From Monodelphis domestica (taxonomy: Eukaryota; Chordata; Mammalia; Didelphimorphia; Didelphidae): 64,000 nt of DNA. The position numbers were made by a program, and so were the translations under genes. The stretch is taken from positions 165,009,877 through 165,073,876 of the forward strand of contig NC_077234.1 in NCBI RefSeq assembly GCF_027887165.1. The letters run 5' to 3'. Under the pieces are notes generated by a model. The model was not told the origin of the DNA, made no database searches, and saw nothing but the letters and a program-made list of their open reading frames with translations. Below are positions 26,501 to 41,500 of this stretch, piece after piece. Numbering within the stretch: the stretch's first letter is position 1; every line of letters starts with the position of its first letter.

Positions 26501-29500
26501 GGTCATCTGATCCAGGATAGATTGCTAGATTGCTATCTCCCTGATCTGAGCTCTAAGTCTCTGACCTGGGTTTGGGTATGAGCAAGAGAGGCTGTTGTTG
26601 GCCTTTATCAGCTAGCTGGACAGCTCTGTTGTTTCAGAGAGGCAGAATTCTAGACTCCCATTTGGTCTGGAATAGTAGCCTTGGTTATTCTGTAGGCTCG
26701 AGCAGATGCTGAAAGTGAGATCCTACTCTGAGCCACACTTCTACTACTATTGCTGCTGACTTCTAAACTTCTCTGTTCTTGCTGTATAGCTCAGGATTTC
26801 TACCTAGGAACATCAACCCTTTGTGCAGGTCTTCTTCTCTACACTTAATCTATGACTTAGAACTGGATAGTAGACAACAAAGTTATCATTGGCACTTGAC
26901 CACCCCATGATAGTCTGAAGAGTTGTAGGATATGTTGTAGGATTTCCTTTCGTGCTGCCGCGTAAGGTGCTCTTGTCTGTAGTTTGGCAGACTTCCCTTC
27001 CTGTCTCCCTTTGTTGAGTTGAGCTGGACAAATGACTTATCTTGACCTTTTCTGAATTTCCTCATCAGGATTTGGCCTGGTGCGTTTTCCATATCTGTTT
27101 AGAGGAGTTGTAGAGGGGAGTCCACTATAGTACTTCCTATCACTACCATCTTGGTTCTGTTTCCCTCATAATTGTCCTAGTAAAAGTACATTCAGATATC
27201 TTCCTGGCTTAACTTTATTCTTAATTTCATGTGTCCCAATTGAATATTCAAGGTAAAGATGCCATAAATTACCATTGTTGGGCAATAAAGTTTTATGTGG
27301 TTGAATCCCACTTTTTTATCTAATATGAGGTTCTCTTCAATAGCCCTGAGAGTCTTCCAGCTTCTATTTTTTCTTAAATTCTTTCTAGTGATAGTTTGGC
27401 ATTTTAAAATTAGATTTTTTTTTTGAGATTGCCCTTAATACAGTCCATTGGGAAAAGTGCCTAACTATATACTAATACTCCAGGCAGAAAAGATAGATGA
27501 ATTTCAAGAATTATAACATCATCTTTATCCTACTTCTCTGAATGCACACATGAAGAGGAATTGATGAAAGTACCAGAGCTAGTGGTAGTGAATAATAGTC
27601 ATTAAAAATTTAAGTGCCACTTAGTGCTATGTGAGTGTGACAAAACAGATTTGAGTCTTTGTTATATTTGATTTATATATGTTAAAATGTATAACTAGAT
27701 ATCAAATTTGAAAAATATATACATACTATATTCCAAGCACTGTGGTAAGCATTGGAAATACAAAGAAAAATTTAAACTAGTTCCTGTCCTCAAGGAGCTT
27801 ATAGTCTAATGGAGGAAGACAGTACTTAAAAGAAGCTGAAAAGCAGGGCTTTTGGGGGTGGAGATTACTTCTGTGAGGGCACAATGAAGTCCTACTGCTG
27901 GGTAGGAAATGATCTGAGGAGGTGTGAGTTTCATAGTTGATTTCGTCCTGGAAAATGATGAGTTTCTGGAGATCATGAAATCTCAGAGATCATTTGGGTG
28001 AGAAATAATGAGTTCAATGGGAGCTTTCCTTAAATGGTAGAGGATTAGGGAGAAACTCTCCAATGTCCAAACCTCCATTCCTACCTAGTCAGAGAGAGGG
28101 GCCCCAGCAGCAAGGGCTATTGAAGAGGTATGAGTTGCAGAATTTATTTCATCTTAATAGAATGGGTGGTAGAGAATACTCCCAATCCAATATAGAAGGT
28201 GGAGGAATTAGATATGTTTAGCCTAGAGATGAGAAAAGTAGAAGGGACATGGTAATTAAATTCAGATGTTTGGCTGTCATGTGATAGAAGACATAGGCTT
28301 CTATTTGGACCCAGAGGACAGTGGATGTTGCACTCTATGTCAAATTTAGGCTCAATAGCTAGAAAAACTTTCTATTAGGGCTGCCCCAAAGTGGAATGAC
28401 TAGATGACTATTTTTCATGTTTGCTAGTGGGTTGGCAATATAGGTTGGACAAGGTAGCTGCTGAGATTTCTTGTACCTCCTAAGCTCTGTTATTCTTTCA
28501 GTAGGTAAAATGATTTTCCAATTTTGCCACCAAGAATTCTGTGCCATGAATTAATAGATTGATTCTATTCCTAAAGTTCTTGAAACTCTTGCCATGAATT
28601 TCTATTTGATCTTGCATTCTTTTACCAGGTCCCCCTCCTACCCTTCCTGCAAAAAAGAAGTGCTATGTGGGTGTGACAGCAGATTTGAATCTTTGTTATA
28701 TCTGCTTTTTGTATGTTAAAATTTGTAAGTTCGTATCAAATATGACAGTTGTTTGTTCACCAAATAATTGCACTATTGTCGCTGTTATCTCAGTTCTCAG
28801 GCTTTTTCCTTTCCTAGATATATTCACACTTTGTTTTTCTTTTAAGACAAGAAGAGAGGAAAAGCTTTCATTTAGAGAGAGTAAGACTAGGAAAAGCTAT
28901 TAAGTTTGTTGACTGCAGCATATTGCTACAGGTTGCTTCTATCAGTTTTGTCACCATTTGCTATTTTCCTGATACCCATTTCTTCTCACACAGTGATCTG
29001 AACTTGGTTGATGATTAATAAATGTTGGATTTAATGTCTCTACTAAGGGAACCTCCATATCATTCACTATTCAATACATGCTATGAGTGAAGACTCAATA
29101 AATTGTAAATAAATCATTCTATGATAAATAAATGAGAGGAATATAAGATACTAAAAGAGATAAATCACTTCTAATTGGGAGATATTACTTGCATGCTAAT
29201 TTAGCTACTGTGGTAAAGCCATGCTTTGTTGCCCATTTCTTCTTTCCATTATTTGAAATTTCTTCTCAGAATTTGAATTCAGAATTCCTATTTTTATCTG
29301 TAATATCCCATCCTCTTTAATTCTACTGTTTCTTTATTTATGTTGAAACCTGTTTTCCATCCTCATTTTGATCACTAGGTCCTAATTTTTAGGTCATCGC
29401 CCATAATTCTTAATTTGCTCGCCTCCCTATTCTAGAGAGAGTGGTAAATCATTCCAGGAATCTGCTTAATGACACCTTCAGATTTCTCATTCCCTTAAGA

Positions 29501-32500
29501 CTTTTCATTGAAGTCAGTCTTCATTGTTTATCTTCCTTGAATGCTAGAGAAAATCATAAAACTTTGCTGACTTGATCATGCTCTATAGCCTTAGCTGGGT
29601 TATTGCTTCACAGCTACTGTGTTCTTCTATTGTTCACTTTACATAACTTCTAAACCTTTTCTATTCTTCAAGCTTCAACTCCAGGTTCATATCCCTTTGT
29701 TGTCAGCATTTCTTCTTTTTTATTGAGAGGATCTGGGTCATCCAAGATAAGGAACCATAAATTCCTTTCAATTCATAATTTCTGTCTTCACTCTTTATCT
29801 CCTCTTCCATTCTTGTCTTGGAGGAAGTACCTTTTCTTTGCTAAGGCTCACTATTTTGCATATGGTCATCCAGAGTGAGCTATCTCACTTCAATTAAATA
29901 TGCATTTATTAAATATACCCTTTCTTTTAGGCACTGTTATTGAGATACAAAGGAAAAAAAGTCAGCTTTCTAGAAGCTAAACATATGAAGAGGTTTTAAG
30001 ATATGTACATATGTGCTACTTAAGCCAAACCATTAAGGGAAAGAAAGAATCTAATAGGTTATAATGGCAGGACAGTCCCTTAGAGAAGGGTTAGAATTAA
30101 GCAAATTGGTTGATCTAACATGAACAAACACTTAAAATGAGTTTTTTCTAAATCTGTATACTATAATGGTCTAGTAACTGTAATAATTATATGCCCTAAT
30201 AATACTGATCAAGTCAGAAAAGATTCAGAGAAATTTAGAAATCCAAAATGTTCTTCTTAAAGGTCCTTTGCATACCCAAATACACAATGCAGAAACTTGT
30301 AAGCAGATGTTTACAATATAGAATCAAATAAAATCCCATCATCCTCTGATTGATAGAAATCTACAAGTCTGGACAATAGGAAAACATTTGCTCTTAGACA
30401 GGCAGGTCCCATTTAGATATTTCCTGTTTCTCTAGGGTGATGTTCTTCCTCATTCCCTCTTTTTCCCCTCTGGTTCCATTTTTATTAATAGTGCCACTAT
30501 TCTCCCTCCCCTTTCCCCTTTTTTTAATCCTGCCCTTCCATCTTAGAATCAATACTGTGTATTGGTTCCAAGGTATAAGGAAAGTAAGGGCAAGGCAGTG
30601 GGCCTTAACCTGGGGTCATACAGCTAGGAAATATCTGAGACCAGATTTGAACCTTGGACCTCCCATCTCTTGGCCTGGTATCTTAATTTGTTTGCTCAGT
30701 TGTCAGTTAAATGAACACCCATTTATTTCTTTTTTTTTGTTTGTTTTTGCTACAACAAAAAAGCACTGTTTTTCCTAGGTTCAAATTTTTTGCTTACTGT
30801 ATCCTCATATATGGCCAACTTCTGAATTACAGAGATTATACCTTCAGTGTACTTTCTTTTCTTTTTCTTTTCTTCTTTTTTATAAAAGCTCAGACACCCT
30901 GGCTTGTCAGGGGGCATCCCTATAGGGCTGGCTGCAAATCCTAACTGGAATCCTGACTCCTGCCTACAAGACTACCATAGCTCAAACCTTTGGGTTCTGT
31001 GAATATTTCACCACCCAAACCCAGAACCTAAAAGGACAAATAGAACCAACCAAAATGAAATGCTAACCTCAAACTAGTTTCTTAAGACCACAAGGAAAAA
31101 GGAAAGAAAAGGAGAAGATAATCTCCCCCTCTGCCCATCTCATCAGTTTATGGTGCTCATTCTATTGGTGAACTATTACTATCACTCTGGATAAAGTAGG
31201 AAAAAGCTCATCTATTGCTTTATATTTTCACTGCTTCTGTCTTAGTTCAGACTCTCATTACCTCAAACCTGTATTATTTCAATGATCTAATAAGTCTCTT
31301 TGCTTTCTTTTCCAACTCTTCTACATCAGTGGCAGATTCATTTTCTTTTATAGTACATAGTATGATTGAAAATTTGTTACCCTAAAAAAAAAAAAACGAA
31401 CTACATATCCCAAGAGTCCACTGACTTCCTGTCATTATGTACTTCCTGTAGACAGAGGGTAAAGGGCATGGGCTTTGGAGGTTCCTCCTCTCTGATGTAG
31501 AATCAGCAGCGGTGGTGGTGAGTGGGGATGGCTAAAAATGGCTAACCAGCCATGGGCATGTAGTCTTTATTTTGTATCTTCTTTATTCCTTGATTTCTAA
31601 TGATCATTAATAAATCTTTTAAAATATAATATTATTATTGAGATTTAATTTTAACTTTTACATTGATGGCAACCATGAAGGAATAGGGGGAGAACCTCTG
31701 AAATTTTTAAGATAGCCATTTTTAGCCATCCCCACTCACCACCATCACTGCTGATTCTACATCAGAGAGGAGGAACCTCCAAAGCCCATGCCCTTTATCC
31801 TCTGTCTACAGGAAGTACATAATGACAGGAAGTCAGTGGGCTCTTGGGATATGTAGTTCTTTTTTTAGGGTAACAGATTTTCAATCATACAACATGAAGG
31901 TAACAAGGTAGAGATGAAAGAATGCTGCATTTCTAACCTTATTGGCCATTTGACTCTGGACAAAGCACATAGTCTCTCTAAGCTTCAAAGATGGGTATAG
32001 GTTAGATTCAGTATTTAACTCAGTTCTTTCATAGCATTGATCACATCAAGTTTATCTTCAGATGTGGTTTGATTACATCTCAGCTACAGCAAGGCTAGTT
32101 TCCCAAAGATCACTCCCAGAATTTGGTCCTTGCTCCTCAGAGCATCCTTGCTACATATTAGCTGCTAACCTGAACTCTGGAACGATGGGATATGAAAGAG
32201 TCTTCTGGGCTTTTGGACACTCTACCCCTTTTACTAAACCTCGTGGATGAAGTCATCAAGATTCTCCAGAAATGAGTAAACCTTAAAAGAATATTAGTGT
32301 TTTTAAAAAAGACTTAGTTGAAGACATTTTTGAATGCCTCTGCAGTCAACATGTGCATAGCTGACTGAAACAAGTTGTGAAATATCTATATACCATATTC
32401 TGTCTCTCCAAGGCACTTCCCTTACATAATATCAGGATTGTTTTGGAAATAGTTTCCTAGTGTCTTCTACATGGAGAGATGTCATGTTTTCCCTTGCATC

Positions 32501-35500
32501 TTCTTTGTAGAAGCATCATCTGGAATGGTATAATATACTGGTCTGAGCATACATTGGTTTCTCATTACATTGTGATCACATTAAACAGGCAAAAAACAAG
32601 TTTAGACCAGTATCTTATACCATACATGATCATTACAAATGGACACTTGATTTAAATATAAAGGGTCACATCATAAAAGAAATCTGAGTCACCTGATAGT
32701 CTTCTTTCATTGGGAGAATTTGTTTCTTTATAGTAGATTTTTATTGATCTTTTGTTTTTATAGCACCCACATTTCTCCCTTTAACTTTCCTTTTCCCCTT
32801 TATAATATAGCTACAGCCCTTATACAGCTACAGTGTTTTTATTTTTAAAGAATAATAAGACCAAAAAAACCCAAACAACTAAAGAATATTTCTTTTGTGG
32901 TAGCAAAGAACTGGAAACAGTACAGTACATGCCCATTGACTGGAGAATGGCAAAATTGTGGTACTTGAAGATACTTGTATATTATTATTGTAAGAAACAA
33001 TAAACAAAGTGAATACTGGAAAATATGGAAATACCTTTATGAAACTCATAGAAATTGAAATAAGTACAGACAAGAAAACAATATATTCAGTGACTATAAC
33101 AATAAAAATAGAAAGAACAGCTACAAAATAATAAAAACTGAATTTTATGAAGCCATAAAGATCAAGGTCAGCTCCAAAGATGAGAGAGATAGGAAATGTT
33201 TTCCTAATTTTTTTCTTAGGGATTGGAGGAGTGGAGGTGATTCACAGATGTGTAATGTATATAATGTCAGGTTTTTTAATGTATTGATTTGTTCTGCTCA
33301 ATTTTTTAAAAAAATCTTCATAAATGGTGTTCAGGTTTTTTAATGTATTGATTTGTTCTGCTCAATTTTTTTCTTTTTTAAAAATCTTCATAAATGTTCT
33401 CTAGGAAGGCAGGGTGGAGAAAGGTAAAAGGTGTAAATTTTTTTCTTTGAAAAAAGATGCCAATAAAATTTTTTTTTTTTAAGAAAAGAATTCTCTCCAT
33501 GAAAGATGGTGTCATTGATTTCATCAAATTTATTTAGTGTTGTGATCTTTTATATTTGAGGCAAGTATCCATTTAGAATTTACCATGGATGGGTTTGATG
33601 ACTTATGCTGGTAATCACAGTTACAAGGGAGCCTGAGACTGGAAGATCTCATGAATCCTGTGCTAAACTAGTTGGATGTCTAAACCAAATTTGGCATCAA
33701 TATTCCTCCAGGAGATGGAGGCCACTAGATTGCCAAAGGAGGAATTAACTAATCCAGGTTGGAAACAGAACAGTAAAGTCAAAACTCCCATGGCAATCTC
33801 TAGTATACCTGCACATCTAGCCTGAGTGAGATAAGAAGACTTTATCTTTGCCATTGTTAATTTTTTTTTAAACCCTTACCTTCTGTCTTGGAGTCAATAC
33901 TGTGTATTGGCTCCAAGGCAGAAGAGTGGTAAGGGCTAGGCAATGGGGGTCAAGTGACTTGCCCAGGGTCACACAGCTGGGAAGTGTCTGAGGCCAGATT
34001 TGAACCTAGGACCTCCCGTCTCTAGTCCTGACTTTCAATCCACTGAGCCACCCAGCTGCCCCCAACATTGATTTTTTAATGAAACAACAACCAAAAAACT
34101 TCATTGTCCAATGGTATAATATGCTGGTCTAAAACCCTTTTTCTGGTAAAAAATAATTTTAACTAAATATTAACCTAAAGCAATTTTCTTAACTTTTTAG
34201 TATCATGAATCTCTTTGGCAGTTTGGTAAAGCCTATAGACTCCCTTTTTTTTTTTCAGAATAATGTTTTAAAATACATAGATCATGAAAGAAATCAGTTA
34301 TTTGAAATATAATTATAAAAAATTTAAAAATAATTCATGAGCCCCAGGTCAACCCCTAGTCTAAGGACAAAATTATAAAAATTATCCCTGAAAGATCCTT
34401 AAAATTGTTCAGAAAATATAATAGTGTCCTTTGATAGTTATAGCTAGGAAGAGGCTAGACCAGAATGTCTTTTAAGAGATGACAATTTGTAACAGAGAAG
34501 ATATTCCTAAGATTGTTCTTCAGGAAACAATTGAATGTACATTTTTTTTGGTACCCTTAGCTAAGCTATTGTTCTTGAAAGTATTGCCCTACTCTAGCAG
34601 AAGAAACAAGAACACGTAAAAGACCTAGCTGCAGAAAATTGATTGAGGAAAATCTTTTTTTTTTTTAAATTCACACCTAACTGTAACATAAAAGGGTGAA
34701 TATAGCACTACAACTATTCGAAAAGTCTTTTTTAAAGTATGAGTCGACTAGATGGTTATTGGGCCCTACTGATCCTCAACTTCTGTGATTTCTTCTTGCC
34801 CATTGTGGGGCAAGAGGGGATACCAGAAAATTGAAGGACAAATAGGCAGGGATTTCTTGCTGATTAGTAATGCTTGAAAAAGCGGTCCCTATTGTTAGCT
34901 TTAGTCATTAAGCAGAAAACTGGTATGATGAAGAGGAGATTTCAATTGGGTGAAATGCTTTACTCTAAGAAAATCACACAGGAACTGAGACTAGTTGAGA
35001 GTACAGTAGATTTACACCTTCTGTCTAGATCATTCTTAGACATAGATTCAGTGAGTAGAATGGCAGGCCAAATATCCAGCAGTGCCAAAAAATTTAAAAA
35101 AACTTTTAATGTAATAAACATACCACTACCACTACCTCCTCAAAAGGAGAGAAAACATTTCAATAAACAAAGAAAAAGAGAAAAAAGATATGAAATACCT
35201 ACTATGTACAACTTGCTTAGAGAAAAAATGTATATAAATTCAATATGCTATTTTCAAAGTTTTCCCTTTTGTTTCTTCCTCTTTCCTTGAGTATTTTAGA
35301 AAGTATGCTTCAACAGTCCTCTTTTCTTTTCTTTTGGTGGGGGAGGGGAGGAGGGAGTGGGAAGGCAGAGCAACTAGCAATAAATTCCCCTTCCCTACAA
35401 ATCCTTGAGCTCTAAATAAAAAATGAAAACACAAACCTTGTGACAAATAAGTGTGGTCAAACAGATAGATCTATGTGTTGAAAAATCTAAGAAATTTTAA

Positions 35501-38500
35501 GGTTTACATATGTGTTTCCCATGTCCAAAAATGTCATTCATTCTGCTTCTTGAATTTATTATCTATTTGAAGTAGAGAACATTCCTTCATCATTATCCTT
35601 TGGAGTTGGTTAGTGCATTGATCTTCTTAAGGCTCTAAGTTATTCTTTTCTACAATGTTGTTACTATATAGTTTTCCTGATTCTGCTCACTTCATTACTC
35701 CTCATCAGTACACACAAATCTTCCCAAGTTTCTCTAAAGCTTCCCTTTTTTGTCTTATGGCACAGTTGAAGTTTTATATACCAATAATTTGTTTAGCTAT
35801 TTCCCAGTTGATGGTCATTGCATTCGCTTCTAATTCTTCAATACAACAAACAGAGCTAATGCTTTTGTGGGTATGGCGTTTTTGCTTTCTTTGCTCTTTT
35901 TAGGTGTAGAGGCATTGTATTGACACTGCTTTTCAGAATGGCTAGATCAGTTCACAACTCTACCAATAGTACATTAATATATCTGTCTTCCTATAGTCCT
36001 TCCACTTTGTTATATCCCTTTGTCACATCTAATAGGTATGAGGTTTAATCTTATAGATATTATAATTTGCATTTCTTTAATAGTGTTTTGTAGCAATTTT
36101 TCCATGGGATTGTTGATAGTTTAAACTTGTTTGAGCACTAGTTCATGATTTTTAACTACTTTTTCTGTTGGGGAATGGTTTTCATTATTTGAATTAATTC
36201 CTTATATGTTTTGAATATCAGACTTTTATCATAGAAAGCACTGTTTAGATGTACTTTTTATCTCCTTTTTCTTTTTGCATAATATAATTGAATAAGTTAA
36301 ATGCAGTATAATGCAACTACATTGTGCCCAGAATTCTGTAATTTTTCCCTTAATCTATCCTCACTTCTTCTCTCCCTTTTCCACAAAAGAAAAGCAGGGG
36401 GAAAAAGAGCCCTCAAAACATAGCTGAATAACTCAGGAAAACAAATCCTCACAGTGACCACACCCCAAAATATTATGTCTCTTTATGGTTTAGTTTTCCC
36501 CCCTCTCTTTACGATTTATAAGTTCATCACTTCTCTTTCAGGAAATGTATCATGTTTCATCTTTATTCTTCTAGATTTGTGGTTTATCATTGCATTGTAT
36601 CAGAGCTCTTAAAGTTTGTTTTTCCCTATAAAGTTATCACTGTATAAATTATTCTTCTAGTTCATTGCATAAATTGTTCTTCTTGTTCTTGTCTATTTTG
36701 CATCAGTTCACAGAGATCTTAACAGTTTTCTTTGAAATTGTCCATTTCATCATTTCTTATGACAAAGCACTGTCATACTTAAACACTACTCTTTTAGCCA
36801 TGCTCCATAATTGCCAACTTTTTCCTACCACGATAAGAGCTACTGTAAATATTCTTTGAGGTATACTTCCAGTAGTAGTAGGATAGCTGGGTCAGAGTGT
36901 AGTTACATGTTTCAAGAGTTTCTGGATCATTTCATAGCTCCACTAACTGCACTAGTGTACCTGTTTAAAAATGTCTCTTTAAAATTTAATTTTTTTTTTA
37001 ATTTTTAATTTAAACATCAAGTTAGATATACTGTTCCTTAAACAAAGTCGAACAAAAATATGGTTGTACATGCATCTGCAAAGTTGCACCACTTACAAAG
37101 TATACAATAAAATAAACATACTCAAAATTGTCTGGGTTATCTCTATTCCTTCTGACATTCACTCTGTACTTTTCTTTACATTTTTAATTGCTTCAGTGGC
37201 TCTTTGTTGTTATAAATTTTTTCCATAATGTTATTACTTGTTCTGTAACCTCCCCAAAATTTTGAAAGAGAAACGAAACAAATTGTAAGTTTATCACACC
37301 ATTATCAGGAGCTGAGAAGCCTATTTTAGTTCCTGGTAATTTTTCCTCAAGATATCACTTGCCAGGATTTATGAAGGATGTCTTCCCAATCTTAGAAAGT
37401 TTTAAACTTTCATAATCTAGTAAAATTGATGATAAAGGGAAATTTGATTATGGTTTCACAAAACCATTAAAATATAACAATAAAACAGTTTGTGCTAAAC
37501 TTTCTTGAGATAGAATTGAGAAAACTATTGACATATAGTTGCAGTGCCATCCAAAACTAGTTATATGACCTTGGGCAAATCACTTAACTTCTACTCCTAT
37601 TTCCTCATCTGTGGAATAGATAATAATACTTTTAATGCCCACCTCATAGGGGATTCTCTTGATAATCTAATGAAATAATATATATAAAAGACCCTATAAA
37701 TAACATAAGCTACTGTTACTAAGAAAGATAATCTTCTTATTTTTCAAACTGATTACCAATGTCAAGAAACCAAATACTGAGCTGTGGGTTTGACTAAATA
37801 TGGTATTGTTTTCTATTTAGGGAAGCTGAGATAATCTCACATTTAAGCTTGACTTTGTTCTTAGAGCATGATGTCTTTCTTTGCGTATTACAACTTTAAT
37901 GTTGTGGAAAACAATGAAAAGATTTAATGAGTTGGTAAAATGTGGACTAAAGAAATTAGCCAAATTATGACAGAGTTCTGTGATCATCACTTTTTTGAGA
38001 TTCAGTTTTCTTATGGTAAAATGGGAATAATAGGATTTTTACTCTCTACATCATTAGATTGTTTTGCAGATATATTTGTATTACTTAAGTAATAATGAGC
38101 TGCTTTCCTGGTTTTTTATATCATTCATTTCTGCTGAACAAGTTGAGATTGGGAAATGAATTGCACTAGGAGCCAGTTAGATCAAATATTAGGGAAAAAA
38201 TGAGTGAAGAGATAATGAAATTAATACAACAGTGTAGAATGTTATATGTTCAGAACAGTATAACTACATTTGGACCTGGAAAGACATCCAAGAGGATCAT
38301 CTAATCTTTTCAGGTCATTCTATCTTATCTTAATGCAGTGATATTTTAGATAGATATTTTTAAACTCTGGTGTCCTCAAAGTCACATACCTTTCGTAATT
38401 GATGAAAGCCACAATTTTGACAAGATGAAACTCAACTAGGAAGGAGAGTAGATTAATGCCTGCAGATATTTTAAGTAATCCTTCAGGTCTTTTCCTAGTA

Positions 38501-41500
38501 CCCCAAAATTAATTTATCATTGAGAAAAAGTATAAGATATAGTATGAATTTTCTATGCCATTAGTTTTTTTTGTTATTTTTTAAAAGACGTTTCCATGTG
38601 TTAATGTTGCTTAGTTGCATAAGTTTATGTGAAAATTTTGAATCATATGTAGTATTTCTTCCATTACCACATATGAAGTCTGAATTTAGTAGTGTCTGTC
38701 TTCTATTTGTTGAATATTGAAGGTTTGGGGTAAAGAACTATCTGACTAGCTGTATTAAGACTAGAAATAACATAATATAAAGTTGTGCATATAGTCTTAA
38801 AAACTTAAGTTGGACTTGTCCAGTTAACCTGTCACATGAGCTGTCATTTCATTATGACTGCTAAAAGAGTGTAATAGCTACATATATGATTCCATGCAGT
38901 CAGGTGTACCCTAAGGACCACAGAGGCTAGAGAGAGAGCTATATCAAAGCTGCTTGCTTTTGTATTGTATAGGACCTTTACCCAGGTGAAACTATCCTAA
39001 CTTTTAATGATATTTTCAAAAAGCACCTGTAAGTCTTCAGCAAAGTAATAAGCATACTTGTTGAATTTTTTTAATTGATTTAATAGCCATGATAATGAAC
39101 CACTCTCGATAAGCTGGTGAGCAATATTTGGGATGTTTTGAATCTTAAGAGATTAAGAATATAACCAACCATTGGTGGAGAGATTGTTTGGAAATCAGTC
39201 ACATTTTAGGAATTCAAGTTTTTTCTTTCTACAGTATTATCTTACCTTTATAGATAAGACTTCTTCCATATGCCAAGTTATTATTGTCTTCTCCCCCCTT
39301 CCTACTTATTGCTTTTAAAAAAGATTAATTCCAATAAATATTTTACATGAATATGTATATAGGATTTGATAGGTGAAAACATTTTATCTAAAGGGTATCA
39401 AAAAATAAAATAATTTTAGTGCTTAGGCATGAGATACTGAATTTGGAAGCCTCAAGCATTTGTATTTTTTTTAAGTTGCATTAAGTTGTTAAAAAGTTAA
39501 TAGCATCATTATTGCTTAAGTGAAAATTACACTGAAAATACACCAATATAATTTCTAAAATTCATAGAGGTAGGAAAGGCTTTTGTGATATTTAGAACTT
39601 TTAGCAATGCTGAAACTTCTGGCACACATTAAATTCAACTAAATTGAGCTCATGTTTTACGTATACATAGTATATATGACATGACTTAAGTAGAATACTC
39701 CATGTTGTTAATTTCCATGTTTCAAACACATCAAACTTTTAAAATTCCAAGCATTGTAAATCTTTGTCACTGATTTTTGGCATATAGTTGTTTGTTATCC
39801 TAATTCTGTATTTCATCATTTTCAGTCTGGAATAGAACTGTTTGTGAACAGACTTGACTCTGTGGAATCTGTTCTTCCTTATGAATATACTGCGTAAGTG
39901 TTTTTAAAGTTTGTTTATATGTATAGTTTTCTGTGTCTCATCAAAAAATGTTTGCATTTTTTTTAATTTTGTTGATCCCTTCCCCCACATGTGGAAACTT
40001 GGCTTTCTTTGTGCTGGGAATTAAATGTTTTAAAAGGAGAGATTTTTAGTTACACAGTATTAAAATATGAACTTCATTTTTATTCCATAATGAGATATAA
40101 AGAGATCCTGATTAAAATGTTGATTTCCCTCTTGATTATCTCATTAGAAAACAAGCTATTTTTAGTTAAACTATTTGAGCATACTATATAATGTCATATA
40201 TAATTCTTTATTTTAAATTAAGCTCTCTGAACAATTATATCCATCAATTTTGTCATTAAATAGAAAGAGATACTGAATTTAAAGAGTTTTATTTTTCAAA
40301 TTAGGAAAAACTAAAGAATTATAGAAGGAATTTAGAAATTATCTGGTCCAATACTTGGTTCATTTTTGTTTATCCTCAGTCCTTGGTACATTTTTACATA
40401 TCTATAAACATTTTTTAATAAAAGCTCTTATTTCTTAAAACCTATAACTTTAAAAAAGCCACCTACTCATCTTTTCTTCCATCTCCCTCATCCCAACCTT
40501 CTTTCACACTACTTTTTACTTTTGGGCCTCCTCTTTATTCTTTTTTTAAACTCTTGAGCTACACAGAGCAAACAAATTGAGAATTTAGGTATTTTACTTG
40601 CCTGGAATATCGTCTGGGTTAGGAACACTGATCTAGTCTATACCCCTTATTTTGAGGATAAGTAACCTGAAGTCCATTTAGCTTACTAAGTGGTTAAGTG
40701 TTCACACAACTTGTTAATAGCCAAACTATGTCACATTAGTCTTAGATTATTACTTGTTTTACTGTGACACGGATTACTACTCTTAATTTATTTTCAATCC
40801 TAATATATGTGTATATATGCCTTTTGGAATTAAACTAACTTTAAAATGAATCAAGTCCTCTTTTTTGTCATATTAGGAGAAAATAGTTTAGTTTGAAACC
40901 AACAAAAAGAAAAATTCTCAAATACTAGTTTAGAGAGGTGTATCAAGTTATATTTCATGGTAGAATAATATCATTTACTAACAAAGAGAGGATTGTAACT
41001 GAAGGTTTATCAGATTTTTGCACTTAAGTAGAAGCATGAACATCATGTATTCTCATCGTGAATTTTTGTTTTACTTAATTGAGATGGTTAATGTGTGTGT
41101 GTGTATGTTTTCTCATGTTGAAAAACCAATACTTTCTCTTCCAGGTTTGATTTTTGCCAAGCAGCTGGAGGAAAACGTCCATCTGAAAATCTTGGTCAGG
41201 TATTATTTGGGGAAAGAATTGAACCTTCTCCATATAAGGTTTGTATTTATCATCAAATATAATTGTGAACTATTAAGTACATGTTTTAATTATTCTTGAA
41301 TTTTAACAACATAAAAATTGTGTTATACATTTTATTAAAATATTTGATTCAGGGTAGAATAAATCAGCATATATGGGCATTATTATGTACAAGCAATAAT
41401 ATTGTTGAGTGTGGAAAATCCTAATGATGAAATGTTTTATTAAAGTGTATTTTAAGAAATTTTTATATTCTTTTTTACTAGAGATTTTTATCATACTGGC

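Noticed and set aside
34874-35290. A 138-codon open frame in intron 1
   Set aside because: The product is lysine-rich and low in complexity in its second half, has no recognisable domain, lies in intron AT-rich DNA and lacks splice or promoter context.
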